This document shows, piece by piece, positions 14,648 to 21,479 of a stretch of DNA of 58,301 bases. Each line of letters begins with the position of its first letter. Position 1 is the stretch's first letter. Under the pieces are notes generated by a model. That model saw nothing but the letters and a program-made list of their open reading frames with translations, searched no databases and was not told the origin of the DNA. The stretch spans positions 1-58,301 of the forward strand of contig CASEVW010000158.1 in NCBI GenBank assembly GCA_949291395.1. Direction: 5' to 3'. This DNA comes from an uncultured Oscillospiraceae bacterium. Its GTDB lineage: Bacteria; Bacillota; Clostridia; Oscillospirales; Ruminococcaceae. Position numbers and translations under genes: made by a program.

Positions 14648-14855
14648 TGTCCATTTCCAGCACGGCCTCCTCAAAAAGGCCGGCCAGCTCTTCGGCGTTT
14701 TCGGCGGTCTCCAAGATGCTGGGGCCTACGATCTCGGCCCCGTTGTCGGTGGCGTAAAATTCCCACCGCTCACCGTCCACCCAGGCGGCGGCATACCCGG
14801 CGGCGCACAGGCGGCAGACGATGGCGGCGGCGAATGTCTCGGCGGTGGTCTGCAT
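14643..14855 (-). CDS. Hypothetical protein, 70 aa
   Basis: ATG at 14855 with AAAGGAGAA nine bases upstream. Acidic, mostly helical, with a WVDGERWEFYATDNGAEI strand pair in the middle. No family recognised. The frame is open further upstream but no ribosome site supports a longer form. Confidence 0.65.
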   Translation of the reverse strand: MQTTAETFAAAIVCRLCAAGYAAAWVDGERWEFYATDNGAEIVGPSILETAENAEELAGLFEEAVLEMDS

Positions 14856-15087
14856 GGTGTTCTCCTTTCTGACCTTATCCCTGGGCGGCGGGTGATGTTC
14901 TGGTTTGCCGTGTCGGTGCCCTTGCCGTATCGAGTCGGTAGGTTGCCCGCTGTCAAACTCTACGCCCTGACTGCCGGGCGGCGGTGATTGGCTTCCCACG
15001 ACCATTTTCGTGAGGCCGCGAAAATGGTTTCGGCCCGGTGCCTCCGGGCTGCTCATCGGGTGGGGTTAAACCGTTGCGGTCATGGTC
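14856..15087 (-). other. Intergenic region with hairpin
   Basis: No credible gene. A 10-bp inverted repeat ACCATTTTCG / CGAAAATGGT (15001-15010, 15019-15028) is the only clear structure; it lacks a T-run. The reading frame of the downstream gene stays open to 15056 without a ribosome site. Confidence 0.4.
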
Positions 15088-15258
15088 TCATTCCTTTCTC
15101 CCGCCCTGTCCGGCGAGTTCCTCCTGGCATTCCCTGCAAATTTCGGCCTTCATGGCCAGCAGGGCCTTATATTCTTCGGGGTCTCTCTGCTCCCATGGGG
15201 CGTTCATGTACCGCTGCGCCCGATCCAAGTAAGCGGCGATTTTCTCTTCGGCGCTCAT
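15088..15258 (-). CDS. Hypothetical protein, 56 aa
   Basis: ATG with AGAAGGAGAA upstream, preceded by the hairpin at 15273-15294. Helical and charged (MSAEEKIAAYLDRAQRYM), with a C-x2-C (ICREC) near the end. No known family. Confidence 0.6.
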   Translation of the reverse strand: MSAEEKIAAYLDRAQRYMNAPWEQRDPEEYKALLAMKAEICRECQEELAGQGGRKE

Positions 15259-15272
15259 TTTCTTCTCCTTCT

Positions 15273-15294
15273 CCCCGCCACCAGCCCGGCGGGG
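15273..15294 (-). promoter_or_regulatory. Hairpin before ribosome site, copy 2
   Basis: 7-bp stem CCCCGCC / GGCGGGG, 8-nt loop, 15 bases before the ATG at 15258, then AGAAGGAGAA. Confidence 0.6.
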
Positions 15295-15305
15295 TGGGCA
15301 GCGGC

Positions 15306-15488
15306 TCAGTATCCCAGCCACCACAAGACCGCCTCCATGCTACGGCCGGTCAGGTCCTCGTGATCCTCGCCGGTCTCGCCGGTTTGGGCGTTGGTCCAGG
15401 GGGCCACGCCGATGATGTGGCCGGCCTCGTCCTGGTAGTGGCGGACGCCGTGGGCGTCCAGGATGCGGGCGATGCGTTCGTTGCTCAT
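15306..15488 (-). CDS. Hypothetical protein, 60 aa
   Basis: ATG with GAGGAG close upstream, after the hairpin at 15505-15526. Begins MSNERIARILDAHGVRHYQD and ends in EAVLWWLGY. Similar short proteins occur in clostridial phages; no function known. Confidence 0.6.
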   Translation of the reverse strand: MSNERIARILDAHGVRHYQDEAGHIIGVAPWTNAQTGETGEDHEDLTGRSMEAVLWWLGY

Positions 15489-15504
15489 GTTCTCCTCGCT
15501 TTCT

Positions 15505-15526
15505 CCCGGGCACCGGCCCGCCCGGG
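15505..15526 (-). promoter_or_regulatory. Hairpin before ribosome site, copy 3
   Basis: 7-bp stem CCCGGGC / GCCCGGG, 8-nt loop, 17 bases before the ATG at 15488, then AGAAAGCGAGGAGAA. Compared with copies 1 and 2, two base pairs are changed on both sides, so pairing is kept. Confidence 0.6.
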
Positions 15527-15539
15527 TGGGCTTTGTGGT

Positions 15540-15683
15540 TCAGATGCGCACACCAAGCAGCATGCACGTTCTCTTGGCCTCGCAAAAGGCCAGCCAATCG
15601 GATTGGCTCAGGGTCTCCAGGTAATGGGCCTTTGCGGACTTGTACTTCTCCAGCGCTTCACGCTTTCTTTCTGCAAGTGTCAT
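15540..15683 (-). CDS. Small helical protein, 47 aa
   Basis: ATG at 15683 with AAGGAGG ten bases upstream. Sequence begins MTLAERKREALEKYKSAKAH and ends in CMLLGVRI; helical with two Cys. It fills the gap in the leftward operon and has a better ribosome site than most neighbours. Function unknown. Confidence 0.6.
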   Translation of the reverse strand: MTLAERKREALEKYKSAKAHYLETLSQSDWLAFCEAKRTCMLLGVRI

Positions 15684-15775
15684 TTTGTGGTTTCCTCCTT
15701 ATTGATTGGCCCGGCGGCTGCCGGTGGGTGTTCGTTCATCGGGCGGGGCGGCCATTTCTGACCGCCCCGGCGGGG

Positions 15776-16048
15776 TTACTGGCGGCGGCTGACGGCTTCC
15801 TGGATCGCTTCGGCGATGGCCTTCTGGCTCATCCGCCGTGCGGCGTAGCACACCGTGATGGTGTCGGGGTCGCGGTTCTCGATCCAGTCGCCGCCCAGCT
15901 GCGGGGTGGCGTAAACCTTGCCGTCGGAAAGGTCGAACCGGATCTGCACCCGGTAATCACGCCGGCATCCGGCGAAGCTGGTTTCATGGGCGGCGTTGCG
16001 CAGGTCCTGGGCGTTGATCTCGATATTGTTTGCAAAGTACTTTTTCAT
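15776..16048 (-). CDS. Hypothetical protein, 90 aa, first gene of the leftward operon
   Basis: ATG with AAAGGAGAA upstream. Begins MKKYFANNIEINAQDLRNAA, then strands (RVQIRFDLSDGKVYATPQLG) and a C-terminal helix. No family recognised. Its upstream region is the palindrome cluster at 16105-16196, so it is probably controlled by the ribbon-helix-helix protein. Confidence 0.65.
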   Translation of the reverse strand: MKKYFANNIEINAQDLRNAAHETSFAGCRRDYRVQIRFDLSDGKVYATPQLGGDWIENRDPDTITVCYAARRMSQKAIAEAIQEAVSRRQ

Positions 16049-16104
16049 GGTTCATTCTCCTTTTTTGTTGGTGGTTTGTGTTTTGGGATGTTCCCCTTTC
16101 GTTG

Positions 16105-16216
16105 TATATATGATATCATATATATGATATCATATCAATTGGCAAAATAAACAAAGATATATGCAATCATATATGCAATTTATATGATTGCATATAAAAG
16201 GAAAATGTGATACACT
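16105..16216. promoter_or_regulatory. Palindrome cluster and promoter of the ribbon-helix-helix gene
   Basis: Two overlapping palindromes centred on GATATC (16105-16124 and 16122-16135) and a perfect 16-bp inverted repeat TATATGCAATCATATA / TATATGATTGCATATA (16158-16173, 16181-16196). The rightward promoter is TTGCAT (16188-16193), 17 bp, TACACT (16211-16216); its -35 lies in the right arm. A binding site there would autoregulate the gene at 16234. Confidence 0.75.
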
Positions 16217-16233
16217 AAAACAGAGGTGATAGC

Positions 16234-16425
16234 ATGGCACAAGAATCGCAACGCAAGGCAACCGCTAAATATTTGGCAAACATGAAGACGATCAGTTTGA
16301 GGATGAAGCCGGAAGAGCATGCAACAATCAAAGCGGCAGCGGAACGCCAAAACGGAGGAAGTGTGCAAGGGTATATCTTGCAAGCCATCCGGGAGAGGCT
16401 GGAACGAGAGGAAAAAGCGGAATAA
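16234..16425 (+). CDS. Arc-like ribbon-helix-helix repressor, 63 aa
   Basis: Strand MKTISLRMKPEEHATIKAAA followed by two helices (GGSVQGYILQAIRERLERE), the Arc/MetJ fold that binds DNA as a dimer of dimers. GAGGTGAT site nine bases before ATG. It is transcribed away from the leftward operon across palindromes that are good RHH operators. There is no partner toxin, so it looks like a phage regulator rather than an antitoxin. Confidence 0.8.
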   Translation: MAQESQRKATAKYLANMKTISLRMKPEEHATIKAAAERQNGGSVQGYILQAIRERLEREEKAE

Positions 16426-16435
16426 CAGGCAGAGC

Positions 16436-16467
16436 AAAGGCCGGGCAAAGATGCCCGGCCTTTTTTT
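16436..16467 (+). terminator. Terminator of the ribbon-helix-helix gene
   Basis: Perfect 11-bp stem AAAGGCCGGGC / GCCCGGCCTTT, 6-nt loop, seven T. Confidence 0.88.
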
Positions 16468-16548
16468 ATTGCGAAAGTTCGCAAGATAAATATATAAATC
16501 CAGATGTTACCATTAAACCGCACGTAAACAATACAAGTTATATATCCC

Positions 16549-16650
16549 ACGTCCAAAAATTGGAGGAACGCCAGGAAGCCACCAGGCCAGCGCCGAAGAG
16601 CAGCGGCTGAACGGTGCGTTTGTGCTGGCGTTTCTCTGATTTTTGGACGT
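16549..16650 (+). repeat. Long imperfect hairpin before the late promoter
   Basis: Outer perfect 12-bp arms ACGTCCAAAAAT / ATTTTTGGACGT (16549-16560, 16639-16650), then a small internal loop and a second stem GGAACGCCAG / CTGGCGTTTC (16565-16574, 16625-16634), with a further CACC / GGTG closing pair inside. It lies between a terminator and a promoter, outside any gene. It may be an origin, packaging or cos-type site, or a small RNA. Confidence 0.7.
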
Positions 16651-16664
16651 TATTTTTGTGTAAC

Positions 16665-16694
16665 TTGACAAAAAAGGTGTACCCCAGATAAAAT
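16665..16694 (+). promoter_or_regulatory. Late operon promoter
   Basis: TTGACA (16665-16670), 18-bp spacer, TAAAAT (16689-16694). The expected start is about 27 bases before the first late gene, whose ribosome site AAAAGGAGGAGG follows. No other promoter is seen before the capsid genes. Confidence 0.75.
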
Positions 16695-16727
16695 GGGTCA
16701 ACCAAAAAAGGAGGAGGTGCGGCAGAG

Positions 16728-17339
16728 GTGGCCGGAGCAGGCAAAAAACGGGTCCGGCGGCCGAACACGGTAAAGGGCACCCGACGGGGCGGCCGGTGGC
16801 CGGAACAGGTGAAAACGGCGGCAATGGCTGACCTGCTGGTGAGCAACAACCGATCGGACGTTGCCCGGCGGTACAATGTGCCGGAAAGCACCCTGCGCAC
16901 CTGGGAGACTGAGGCCCGGAAGAAAGGGCCGGACCAGCAGAAGAGCATCTTTGACCAGGAGCGGGAGCGCCAGCTGCGGGAGCTGAGCCACGACGCAGCG
17001 GCCAGCGCCCGGGCCAGCGTGGCGTATATCCGGCGGCGGCTGGAAGTGAGCGCCCAGAACGAGGACGTAACGGCCCAGATCCGGGATATTTTGGACGCAG
17101 CGGACGGCGTGAGCATTGGGCCGGAGGGTGTAGCCCTGACCGACCCGGCGGAAGAGCTGGGAGAAGGCCGTCGGCTGGCGCTGAACAACGCCGAGACCAG
17201 GCACCGGCCTCTTGGTGACTATGCCCTGGCCAACTACTTGCGGGCGCTTATCCAGGTACAGGGCCGGGCGGCGGATATGCTGGGCGACAATGAGCCGGAC
17301 GCCGACGATGAGATAAACGTGACGTTTGAGGAGCTGTAG
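16728..17339 (+). CDS. Putative terminase small subunit
   Basis: 203 aa, GTG start. Residues ~28-60 hold a helix-turn-helix (SNNRSDVARRYNVPESTLRTW) preceded by a basic tail; the rest is helical and suited to oligomerisation. Position directly before the large terminase and the HTH are typical of the DNA-recognition subunit that starts packaging. Identity rests on context and HTH, not on a signature motif. Confidence 0.7.
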   Translation: MAGAGKKRVRRPNTVKGTRRGGRWPEQVKTAAMADLLVSNNRSDVARRYNVPESTLRTWETEARKKGPDQQKSIFDQERERQLRELSHDAAASARASVAYIRRRLEVSAQNEDVTAQIRDILDAADGVSIGPEGVALTDPAEELGEGRRLALNNAETRHRPLGDYALANYLRALIQVQGRAADMLGDNEPDADDEINVTFEEL

Positions 17340-17364
17340 GGGCAGAAAGGAGGGCGTGGCCTGC

Positions 17365-18777
17365 GTGGAGTTAAAACTGACAATTACCGCAAAGCAGCGG
17401 GAATTTATCAAGGCCACCGCCCGGGAAGTGCTGTTCGGAGGCGCCGCTGGCGGCGGCAAGAGCCGGGGCCAGCTGACGGACGCTTTGTTGTACGCCCTGA
17501 AATACCCCGGGTCAAAGCAGCTGATCCTGCGGCGGACGTTTCCCGACCTGGAACGCAGCCTGATCTTGGAGCACCTGAGCTTCTACCCGCTCAAAAACGG
17601 TATTTACAGGTACAACAGCAGCACCCACCGGGGGACGTTTAAAAACGGCTCTACACTGGAATTTGGATACTTGGACAACGAGATGGACGTGTACCAGTAC
17701 CAGGGCGCGGAATATGATACCATCCGCTTTGATGAGCTGACGCAGTTTACCGAGCCGATGTATCTATACCTGATCAGCCGCCTTCGCGGCGTGAACACCT
17801 ACCCCAAACAGATCAAAAGCAGCGCAAACCCCGGCGGCGTGGGGCATATCTGGGTAAAATCCCGCTTTGTGGACATCGGCCCGGCGGGCCAGGTGCACAC
17901 GGTGCAAACCGAAACCGGAAAGCCCAGCACCCGCATTTTTATACCCAGCCGGGTGACCGACAACAAAGCCTTGATGCAGAGCGACCCGGAGTACATCGAG
18001 CGGCTGGAACAGCTGCCGGAAAAAGAGCGGCGGGCGCTGCTGTATGGTGATTGGGACATTTTCGACGGGCAGTTTTTTGGCGAGTTCCGGCGGGAGAAGC
18101 ACGTGTGCAAGCCTTTTGCCATCCCTGCCCATTGGCGGCGGTATGTGGCCCTTGACTACGGCATGGATATGCTGGCGGCCTACTGGATCGCAATAGACGA
18201 GCGGAGCCGGGCCTGGGTGTACCGGGAATTGTACGAGGGCCGGGACAACGGCAAGGGCGAGGACGGCCGGGGGCATATCATCCCCGCCGCCGCCCGGCGG
18301 CTGCTGGAGATGACGCCGCCCGGGGAGAAGATCTATTGCTGGCTTGGGCCGCCCGATCTGTGGAACCGGCGGAACGACAACGGCAAAAGCGGCGTGGAGA
18401 GCTTTGCCCAGAACGGCGTATACCTGGAAATGGCAAGCAACAACCGGGTAGCCGGCTGGCGGGCGGTGCACGAATGGCTGGCGGACAGCCAGGACGAACA
18501 CGGGGACATGGTGCCCGGGCTGCGCATTTTTGATACCTGCCCGAACCTGATCCGCACACTTCCGGCGGTGCAGTACGACCCCCGCAACAGCGAGGACGTG
18601 GCCACCGAGCCGCACGAGCTGACCCACGCGCCGGACGCTTTGCGGTATTTTTGCATCAGCTGGACGAGCCCGGCAAAGCCGCCTGAACAGAAAGAACACA
18701 CGATTTTGGATTATTTCAAACTGCGGGACGCCCCGGCGGACCCGCTGGGATTGGGGGATGACATCGTTGTTATTTGA
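17365..18777 (+). CDS. Terminase large subunit (packaging ATPase/nuclease)
   Basis: 470 aa from GTG 17365, ten bases behind AAAGGAGGG; an in-frame GTG at 17356 is too close to that site. The ATPase domain shows Walker A GGAAGGGKS and Walker B YDTIRFDEL followed by the SANPGG motif (coupling region). The C-terminal RNase H-like nuclease has Asp residues at VALDYGMD and near HAPDALRYF. It cuts and pumps phage DNA into the prohead through the portal. Confidence 0.93.
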   Translation: MELKLTITAKQREFIKATAREVLFGGAAGGGKSRGQLTDALLYALKYPGSKQLILRRTFPDLERSLILEHLSFYPLKNGIYRYNSSTHRGTFKNGSTLEFGYLDNEMDVYQYQGAEYDTIRFDELTQFTEPMYLYLISRLRGVNTYPKQIKSSANPGGVGHIWVKSRFVDIGPAGQVHTVQTETGKPSTRIFIPSRVTDNKALMQSDPEYIERLEQLPEKERRALLYGDWDIFDGQFFGEFRREKHVCKPFAIPAHWRRYVALDYGMDMLAAYWIAIDERSRAWVYRELYEGRDNGKGEDGRGHIIPAAARRLLEMTPPGEKIYCWLGPPDLWNRRNDNGKSGVESFAQNGVYLEMASNNRVAGWRAVHEWLADSQDEHGDMVPGLRIFDTCPNLIRTLPAVQYDPRNSEDVATEPHELTHAPDALRYFCISWTSPAKPPEQKEHTILDYFKLRDAPADPLGLGDDIVVI

Positions 18778-19033
18778 GATTTTGGCCGCCTTTATGATTT
18801 TTGCGGTGTTTGTGATGGTTGAGACGGCCGGGGCGTTTGCTATGTATGCCCTGGGGCGGAAAGCGGGGCTGGAAGAGGCCCAGCCGGCGAAAGCGCCCGC
18901 CGAAGAGCCGGAGAAAAAGCAGACATGCCAGGGCGAGGAGGACCGGCGCACCCGGCATTTTGAGGATGTGCTGGCCAACATTGAGGCATACGACGGCACG
19001 ACGACCGGACAGCGGGAGGTAACGCCGCTGTGA
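18758..19033 (+). CDS. Small membrane protein of unknown function, 91 aa
   Basis: Overlaps the terminase end by 20 bp. One N-terminal membrane segment (LLFEILAAFMIFAVFVMVET) followed by a charged cytoplasmic tail. No known family. It is unusual in the head gene cluster; it could be a virion or lysis accessory. Confidence 0.6.
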   Translation: MTSLLFEILAAFMIFAVFVMVETAGAFAMYALGRKAGLEEAQPAKAPAEEPEKKQTCQGEEDRRTRHFEDVLANIEAYDGTTTGQREVTPL

Positions 19034-19046
19034 GGAGGTGGAAACG

Positions 19047-19559
19047 GTGAAATACGGAGAGGCAAAGGCCCGCTGCCTGGAGCTGCAGGATGAGATGAAG
19101 CCGAAGGCGGACCTTTTGGAAAAGCTGCCTGGATTTTTTGATACCGGGCAGAAAGAAGTGGCCCAGTATTACCCCATCTGGCGGGAAAAGGCATACACCG
19201 CAGAGGATGCCCGGGTGCTCCCGGCGGACTGCTGGAAGCCCTGGACCGTGAACGCGGGCGGCGTGGTGCAGACCTGGGACCAGGACGCAGGATTTGCCGG
19301 GCTGCCGGAAGAGTTCACCCTCAGCTACAAGGCGTGGCCGAAGACGATTACGGCGGACACACCGGACGACGAGGAGCTGGACACCCCGGAAGAGGCCGTG
19401 CTGGCCGTGATTTACTTCGCGGCGGCGGCCTGCCAGCAGATGGAGCACGACCAGCGGTTTTTCAGCACGTTCTACAGCCAGTACCAGGGCAAGATGCAGA
19501 ACCTGATGCAGGATACCCGCAGCGTGGCCGTGGTGGTCCCGCCTGATTTTGAGATCTAA
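19047..19559 (+). CDS. Putative head-tail adaptor, 170 aa
   Basis: GTG at 19047 has GAGGAGG about nine bases upstream; a GTG at 19038 overlaps that site. Helical ends and a Trp-rich middle (YYPIWREKAYTAEDA, DCWKPWTV). Position between terminase and the gp10-like gene suggests a connector analogous to P22 gp4, but no signature proves it. Confidence 0.5.
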   Translation: MKYGEAKARCLELQDEMKPKADLLEKLPGFFDTGQKEVAQYYPIWREKAYTAEDARVLPADCWKPWTVNAGGVVQTWDQDAGFAGLPEEFTLSYKAWPKTITADTPDDEELDTPEEAVLAVIYFAAAACQQMEHDQRFFSTFYSQYQGKMQNLMQDTRSVAVVVPPDFEI

Positions 19560-19573
19560 GGGGGGCTGAGGGT

Positions 19574-21466
19574 ATGGCATTCCAGCCGATCAAGATCGGG
19601 AGCGGCAGCGCCCCCAGCATGAGCCAGGTGCGCATTGAGGAGTTTCTGGGCGTGGATCTCACCAACCAGCCCAGCAACTGCGACGAGCGAAAAAGCCCAA
19701 ACGCCGAGAACATGATCCGAGACGTGCCCGGCAAGGTGCGCAAGCGGATGGGCTGGCACACCCTGCGCAAGCTGGACAGCCGCATCAACGGGTACCACCC
19801 GCTGCACGGCAAAAAAAGCCTGATCCATGCGGGCACAAAGCTGTACCAGGTGGAGGGGCTGGCCGCCACGCTGGCCGATACCGCCCCGGCGGAGGTATAC
19901 AGCGCCATGAACGACCAGCGGAGCAAAAGCTGGGAGTTTGGCGGGAAACTGTATATCGCAGACGGCAAAGCCTTGCTGGTGTACGACGGAGAAACGGTAA
20001 AGACGGTCCAAAGCCTGGCCCGTGTGCCCCTGGTGACCATTGCCAAAGCCCCGGCGGGCGGCGGCACCCAGTACGAGGCGCTGAATCTGATCCAGCCGAA
20101 ATTCGAGGAGCGCTTTGCCGGCACGGAAACAGACAAGGCCTATCACCTTTCCTTTTCCGGCCTGGACGGTGCCCCGGTGGAGGCAGAGGTCCTAAACAGC
20201 AGCGGCACCTGGGTGAAGAAAACCGAGGGCACGGACTTCACCGTAGATCGTGCCGCGGGCGTGGTGAACTTCAACACGGCCCCGGGGAAAAGCCCGGTTT
20301 CCGGTGAGGACAACGTGAAGATCATTGCTTCCCGCACGGTGGAGGGGTATGCCGACCGAATCAACAAATGCAGGTTCGGCATTGCCTTTGGCGTGAATGG
20401 TGCGGCCGACCGGCTGTTTCTGGCCGGGAACCCGGATTTTATCAATTACGACTGGTACAGCGGGCAGAACGACCCCACCTATTGGGGGGATACGGATTAC
20501 AGCATCTTGGGCCAAAGCGACAGCGCCATCATGGGATACAGCATCGTAAACGCCAGGCTTGCGACGCACAAAAACGCCCCGGCGGCGGAGCGGAACGTGA
20601 TCCTGCGGGAGGGCAACCTGTTAGACAGCCGGCCCAGCTTCCCCATCGTGAACATGCTGCAAGGTGTGGGTTCCGTTGCACCGTTCAGCTTTGCCAACCT
20701 GGCGACGGAACCCATCTTTTTGACGGAGCTGGGGCTGTATGCTATCACCCCCAGCGACATCAGCGGCGAGCGGTATAGCCAGAACCGGAGCTTTTTCTTA
20801 AACGGCAAGCTGCTGAACGAGCCGGGCATGGAAGAGGCCTTTGCCGTGATCTACCGGGACATGTATTGGCTTGCCCTGAACGGCAAGGTGTACGTGCTGG
20901 ACGGCCTGCAGGCTCTGCAAACGGACCGCAGCGCCCCTTACTCTAACCGCCAATACGCCGGGTTTTACCTTACGGGCATCCCGGCACGGGTGATGTGGGT
21001 GGAGGACGGCGTTTTGTATTTTGGCAGCGACGGCGGCGAGGTGAGGGCCTTTTATACAGACCCGACCGCCCAAAAGAGTTACAACGACGACGGCTCCCCT
21101 ATTTACGCTTGCTGGACGACACCGGACATATTCGGAAAAAACTTCCACCGGTACAAGACGTTCAGCCAGCTCTATGTGGGGATCTCGGCGGCGGTGGCCA
21201 CCAGCGTGCGGGCATTGGCCCGGGAGCGGGGGCTGTGGGAAGAGCAATTCACGGACGACACCACCGCCCGGTATTTTGATTGGTCGCAGATCACCTGGGA
21301 CAAGTGGAGCTGGAGCACCGACACCACGCCCCAGACCATCGGGCAGAAGATCCGCATCAAGAAGGTGGACAAAGCCGCTTTCCGGGTGGAGAACGATGCT
21401 CTGAACGAGCCGTTCGGCCTGGAACACATAAACATTGAGTTTGTGGAAACTGGATATTACAAGTAA
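19574..21466 (+). CDS. P22 gp10-like tail hub / DNA stabilisation protein
   Basis: 630 aa. Begins with a segment typical for this family (EFLGVDLTNQPSNCDERKSPN) and has repeated beta-rich blades (KLYIADGKALLVYD, RLFLAGNPDFINYDWYSG, KVYVLDGLQAL) of a propeller. In P22 the gp10 hub closes the portal after packaging and holds the tailspikes. The assignment rests on beginning, repeats, size and place next to the portal. Confidence 0.65.
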   Translation: MAFQPIKIGSGSAPSMSQVRIEEFLGVDLTNQPSNCDERKSPNAENMIRDVPGKVRKRMGWHTLRKLDSRINGYHPLHGKKSLIHAGTKLYQVEGLAATLADTAPAEVYSAMNDQRSKSWEFGGKLYIADGKALLVYDGETVKTVQSLARVPLVTIAKAPAGGGTQYEALNLIQPKFEERFAGTETDKAYHLSFSGLDGAPVEAEVLNSSGTWVKKTEGTDFTVDRAAGVVNFNTAPGKSPVSGEDNVKIIASRTVEGYADRINKCRFGIAFGVNGAADRLFLAGNPDFINYDWYSGQNDPTYWGDTDYSILGQSDSAIMGYSIVNARLATHKNAPAAERNVILREGNLLDSRPSFPIVNMLQGVGSVAPFSFANLATEPIFLTELGLYAITPSDISGERYSQNRSFFLNGKLLNEPGMEEAFAVIYRDMYWLALNGKVYVLDGLQALQTDRSAPYSNRQYAGFYLTGIPARVMWVEDGVLYFGSDGGEVRAFYTDPTAQKSYNDDGSPIYACWTTPDIFGKNFHRYKTFSQLYVGISAAVATSVRALARERGLWEEQFTDDTTARYFDWSQITWDKWSWSTDTTPQTIGQKIRIKKVDKAAFRVENDALNEPFGLEHINIEFVETGYYK

Positions 21467-21479
21467 AGGGGGCGAGGAA

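Noticed and set aside
14856-15056. N-terminal extension of the 70-aa gene
   Set aside because: Frame is open, but there is no ribosome site and the sequence is Pro/Gly/His-rich; the internal ATG at 14855 has AAAGGAGAA.
15680-15755. Small leftward ORF before the 47-aa gene
   Set aside because: Only 18 codons, weak ribosome site, Pro/Arg-rich.
16728-17339. Host-type transposase small protein
   Set aside because: HTH could fit, but position between late promoter and terminase supports a terminase subunit.
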